Positions 54,701-60,700 of a stretch of 64,000 bases of DNA are shown here, one piece after another; positions within the stretch are counted from its first letter, which is position 1; each line of letters starts with the position of its first letter. The stretch is from Atrina japonica (taxonomy: Eukaryota; Mollusca; Bivalvia; Pterioida; Pinnidae), in the NCBI GenBank assembly GCA_030159075.1, contig BROG01000347.1, forward strand, positions 331,501 to 395,500, given 5' to 3'. Below the pieces are notes generated by a model. It was given only the letters and a program-made list of their open reading frames with translations, made no database searches and was not told where the DNA came from. The position numbers and the translations under genes are program-made.

Positions 54701-57700
54701 CATTCGTTTTGTTATATACAATTATGTACGATCAAATAGTATGTCAAAGTCTGTAAATTGTAATAAGTGAAACTTGGTCTGATACAGTACATGTTCTAAA
54801 GTTTGTATTTATTGTGTTGTCAGTACAGTGTTGATATTAAGCGAATAGCGAATTCGTGTGTAAGTCTAACTATAAAGTAATGTTAGAAAATGTCTGAAGT
54901 GTAGTAACATTGAGACATTTGTAGTACAGTAATGTTTATGAGTTTTTTACTCTCAGTATATACTCAAGTATATGAGTATGTAATCAGTAGTGAAATGTAT
55001 CAGTATATTTGTAAGTAATAGAATAAAGTCTCTGTATAAGAGATACCCTGTTATTCTCAGTAGTGTGAAATGATTCAATTTCATTGTTTTATGTTTTTAT
55101 GTTTATTATTCTATAGGTCCCAAATTAGTATATTAATTTGAGTATCAATACAGAAACATATTGCAGTTAAAGGCAATTCATTCATTATACGAATGCTAGA
55201 GTCCACACAAATGAACTGTACCAAGGATAGCGGAGGCCACATAGAACGTGCTCGTGCTAAGGCTATACAAATGGATTGTTCCAAGGATAACGGAGTAGGT
55301 CTACACATAGAACGTGCTTGTGCTAAAGCTATACAAATGGATTGTTCCAAGGATAACAGAGTAGGCCTACACATAGAACATGCTCATGATGAACATAGTA
55401 TATACATATGAACTGTACCAAGGATAACTGAGGCCGCATACCTGTAAAAGTGCTCGTGTTGACCATTATGTACATAATTTCATTAAAATACCTGTATTGT
55501 ATAATTATGTGTTAATTGTGTGTGTAATTAGTTACAGTATGTGTACCGCCGACCATCTAGTGGCCACAGGCCTTAACGGTCACTTGAGTATGCACATTTT
55601 TTGGTCTTTAAAAATCATTGTGTCATCTATGTGCTCTTTATACTTCAAAATAGATGATGGATATAAACGTCGTCGATATATATAATTGTGAAATTAAAGG
55701 ACATCGCCAGCTTTTCCTTTTTTTGATTCAGCAGTTTCTGAATGAAGTCTGCTTTGTATGAATGAAGGAACAGGTCGGCCAATAAAGGGGCACAATTGGT
55801 CCCCATAGGAATGCCAACAGTTTGTTGAAAGACAATGTCTCTGAACATTTCAATAAATTGTGTATTAGAAATTCCAGCATGTTTTTTATATCAACTTCAG
55901 TGTATTTATGTGTAGAATCAGTATGGTGTTTGACAAAATAAGTATCATGATAACCAATCACTAGATATTTATATTTTCGGGTACTACCTTTAGTGAAAAA
56001 AGAGTTGTCTATGATGCTAAAAAGTCTTTCTTTTAATTTTTTATGTGGAATAGTTTTGTAAAGAGTAGAGAAGTCATATGTTTTGATATTGTGAATTTGG
56101 GAAAAATTGTGTTTAAATTTTCTAAAAGTTTTATAGAATTTTTAAGTATCCACATCTGATTTACACCGCTTCTGAAATATTTTTAAAGATGTACCAAGTT
56201 TTGGTCCTTTTTAGACATTTTGGGGGGCCCTGTAGGTCCTAGCCCCTTTTCATTCACAAACTTTATGCGGCTTCACATGGGGATGCTATATGCCAAGTCT
56301 GTTTAAGATTGGGCCCCTGGTTCTTGAGATGAAGTCGAAAATGTGTAAATGATAACGAAGCATGGGGGATGATAAACACAAACAAAAGACGATCGCAATA
56401 GGTCACCATGAGCCTTTGGCTCAGGTGACCTAACAAAAAATTATGGTCTCCTACAGAATGTTACAAAATTGTAATTCTAATTCAGTACAATATATTTGTA
56501 AATGTTGATAGGAAAAAATAAAACTAAAATGATTTTCACTTACTGGGCCCAAGGTTGGCCTGAAGTCTTTATCAAGCTTCATTATTCTGAATTTCACTGA
56601 AAGAAGACAAAAAAAGTACAGTCAACTCATGTTAGAACAGCCAGGTTGGGATCCAGTATAATTGACATTATATCAAATATGCTGTTACATCAACATTAGC
56701 ACCAAAATAAGATTGCATGAACATCCTTTGTTGTTATACCCCTTTTAAATGTTAAATTCAATTTGATTGTGTGAATAAAATAACTACAATAAATACATTG
56801 GTTTTTATTGTTATTTTCATTCCATCAGTTTACTAAATTATGCCAACAATTTTTATTTTCTAAATATTTTGCAATTATAACAAGTTCATTATAAAGGTAA
56901 TATGCATGTTAATTGCCAAAAATCACAGTAGGTGCTTGAAAGCAAATATGCCGTAATATCAAGCAAATTTACATGGATGTAAATTCGTTCCGATGAAATT
57001 TCTGTCGTTAACTAAAAATGCTGTTATATAAAGTGCCATTATAACAAGAGTTGATTGTAGTTATTAACAAGGTGGCATTACATACATAATTATGTAACCA
57101 AAACATACATAAACTATGTAACTTAAACACATATAATTATGTACTCTGAACATACATAATTATGTAACCAGAACATACATAATTATGTAACCAGAACATA
57201 CATAATTATGTAACCAGAACATAAATAATTATGTAACCGGAACATACATAATTATGTAACCGGAACATACATAATTATGCAACCGGAACATACATAATTA
57301 TGTAACCAGAACATACATAATTATGTACCCAGAACATACATAATTATGTAACCAGAACATAAATATGTAACTTGAACATACATAATTATGTAACTTGAAC
57401 ACACATAATTATGTAACCAGAACATACATAATTATGTAACCAGAACATACATAATTATGTAACCAGAACATACATAATTATGTAACCAGAACTTAAATAT
57501 GTAACTTGAACATACATAATTATGTAACTTGAACATACATAATTATGTAACCAGAACATACATAATTATGTAACCAGAACATACATAATTATGTAACTTG
57601 AACATACATAATTATGTAACCAGAACATAAATATGTAACTTGAACATACATAATTATGTAACTTGAACATACATAATTATGTAACCAGAACATACATAAT

Positions 57701-60700
57701 TATGTAACCAGAACATACATAATTATGTAACTTGAACATACATAATTATGTAACCAGAACATACATAATTATGTAACCAGAACATACATATATAACCTGA
57801 TCTTACGTCATGACTGTTTTGGTATCTGCATTTTTTCAGATTAGATGGTTGAATCATGTACAGGATTATACATTTATGTAACATTTTAAAATAATTTGTC
57901 AATAAACATCTATGATAAATCAAAGAAAGTAAATCTCTTTTACAAAGAACATGAAGAACAATTTTTCTCATTCGTGAGGATTTTTCTTATGGATATGCAA
58001 AACAGTGCCAAAAAACATTCCTGCTTTTGTTTTTGTTTGTTTAAATAATGTTTTTATGGCCACACTCATTAACTTTCCAGTTAAATGATGGCTACCAGTT
58101 TTTAATTGTGGAGGAGAGATTCTGGTTACAATATTTCCGACACAAGTCAGGAAACTTGGAAACATTTTACACAAAATCAGTTTAAGAGAAAAGTGCGAGC
58201 CTTCATAGTTTAAAGCATGATGCACTAACCACTTGGCCACTCACTAAAAACATATATCTATTACATAAATCATTTTGTTATCTATTTAAAATGATTATAT
58301 TAATAATATTTAATATCAACCTGTTTACATTTTTAACACTGAAAAATAAGAAATATTTCTTTTGTTCTGATCAAATTACAGGAAACACTACAGTAATTGT
58401 GGTGATTTGCACTCTCCATGTGACCCAAGGAAGTGTTACTGCTGCTAAATTCAGTGAAAACACAAAAAAGTCACAGCAAGGATGAGTGCTACATACATGT
58501 ATGTTTCTGACCCGTGTGCATAGAATGAATAAAACTTTTCACCAAAACTTCTCCTATTTTGCTCTCCAATATTAAATTTATATGGCTAAAGTTACTTTCT
58601 ATTTGTTTTTAGACTTTCCATTCTTAAATGTATGATAGTGTCACTTCTGTGATCTAGAAAGGTTGTTCCTGTTAAAATGTGAGTGATGTTTACTTGCCAA
58701 TACAGTTGTGTATTAAGAAATAAACTCTCAAACATAATTAATTTCTTTTTATTTGCTTTTAATATTGTTTGACAAATCACATGGTTTTTGTAGCCGTCAG
58801 TATTCTGGCAATTACCGAGATGCTTACGAGAGGAATCAGAATTGTATTCCATGATAGACCTACTAAACTCGAGGACCTATTTATCTAGATATTTTTGCTT
58901 GGTCCCGACAACTTCAAGATAATGAGGTTTGATTGTACACATTTTTTTTATTTACATCAGTGGCCACACTCAACACTTTTTCAGTTGTACATGTGTGGTG
59001 GTGGCCAGTTTTAATGGCGGAGGAGAGAACCTGAAGTGCATCACTGAATGTTTGCATGTGTCAGATTCAGTGCTTTTACATCTGTACTTAATTTTTGTCG
59101 CATTATTTTGCACTCAGCTATCTATGAGATTGAGGTAATCCATCTGACTCACTTCTATCTACTTAAGCTATGAATCAGTCACTTCTAAATAGTTTAGACA
59201 AGCAACTTATAACAGTCACAATTTATACCAATTCATCTGTCATTAATGCCATCTAAATATTGAATCACAATTAAACAGTGTACAAATATACACAGAATAT
59301 TATCAAACCGCCCTCAGTGACATGACTTTGACGTTATAGGTGTGTCATCATTACCAGCTACAGTGACATGACTTTGACGTTATAGGTGTGTCATCATTAC
59401 CAGCTACAGTGACATGACTTTGACGTTATAGGTGTGTCATCATTACCAGCTACAGTGACATGACTTTGATGTTATAGGTGTGTCATCATTACCAGCTACA
59501 GTGACATGACTTTGATGTTATAGGTGTGTCATCATTACCAGCTAGTGACATGACCTTGACCTTACAGAAGTGTTATCATTGCCATCTACAGTGACATGAC
59601 CTTGATCTTACAGAAGTGTCATCATTGCCATCTACAGTGACATGACCTTGATCTTACAGAAGTGTTATCATTGCCATCTACAGTGACATGACCTTGATCT
59701 TACAGAAGTGTCATCATTGCCATCTACAGTGACATGACCTTGATCTTACAGAAGTGTTATCATTGCCATCTACAGTGACATGACCTTGATCTTACAGAAG
59801 TGTCATCATCACCATCAACTGACGCTACATCTTTCTGTGGTGTACTTCTATAAAAGTGATGTACATTTCTAGTGTCTTGAAAGCATGAAGTAAGACACTT
59901 CCCTAATAATTCACATGTACTGTATTTTGCTGTTTATTAGTTGCACCTGTACTCACCATGCAGTGCCTATTTTGGGGGAATAAATAGTAATTGGAAATGC
60001 ATAAACCATACTGGTATTTAACCCTTTCATTATGATAGTGTCGAAAAACACCCGCTAAATTCACTTTACACTACTCACAATAAAGTCCACATTCGACTGG
60101 TAGAAGTACAACCACTGATTACGAGAACATTTTATATACATGTACTTTCAACTCTGATTCTGACTCTTAAAATGACTTATCAGTATCTGATTTGAATGAC
60201 AACTCTGCACGTGATCAACCTATAACCCTATTTCTACAGAAACAGACTCCGAGATAGATATCAATTCCGAATAAGTTAGCAGTGACGATGATTTTACTGA
60301 CAATTTCAATACAGAAACCTCCTTCACAAAACCTGTGTCAACAAATAGTGTCAATCAAAGCATTAACTTTAACACATTTACAGCTGAAAATGTTGGTCCA
60401 ACTTACAATCTTGATATTTTATCAAGCGAGTTAGCATATTTTCATCTCCTTTTTCATGGCAAGTATATATGCAATTCTTCATATGGAATGCAAAAGAAAA
60501 ATTGTGTGTACAATAAAAACTACACATGTATTTAGAATGTATTGATTTATTTAAGTTTTTCATTCAACAGTTTTATTTGTACATTATTAACCCTTATCCC
60601 GCCAAACATGTATATATATGATTTTAAGTATACACACTGTCACAGCCAAGCTGTCACTGCCAAGCATGTATATATATTTGACGCTGACTCACACCCACAG

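Larger units (their letters stand above)
53961..56434. mobile_element. CTCAGGTG-family repeat interrupted by a nested insertion
   Basis: It starts aaacaagcaagaggcccatt and ends ttggctcaggtgacctaac. The family consensus is broken after about 54500 and resumes near 56170 ('gatgtaccaagttttggtcc'), so roughly 1.65 kb in between is foreign, including a retroelement relic. Confidence 0.68.

Noticed and set aside
57081..57790. CRISPR-like regular array
   Set aside because: Unit is a continuous 21-bp minisatellite with no unique spacers, in an animal intron.
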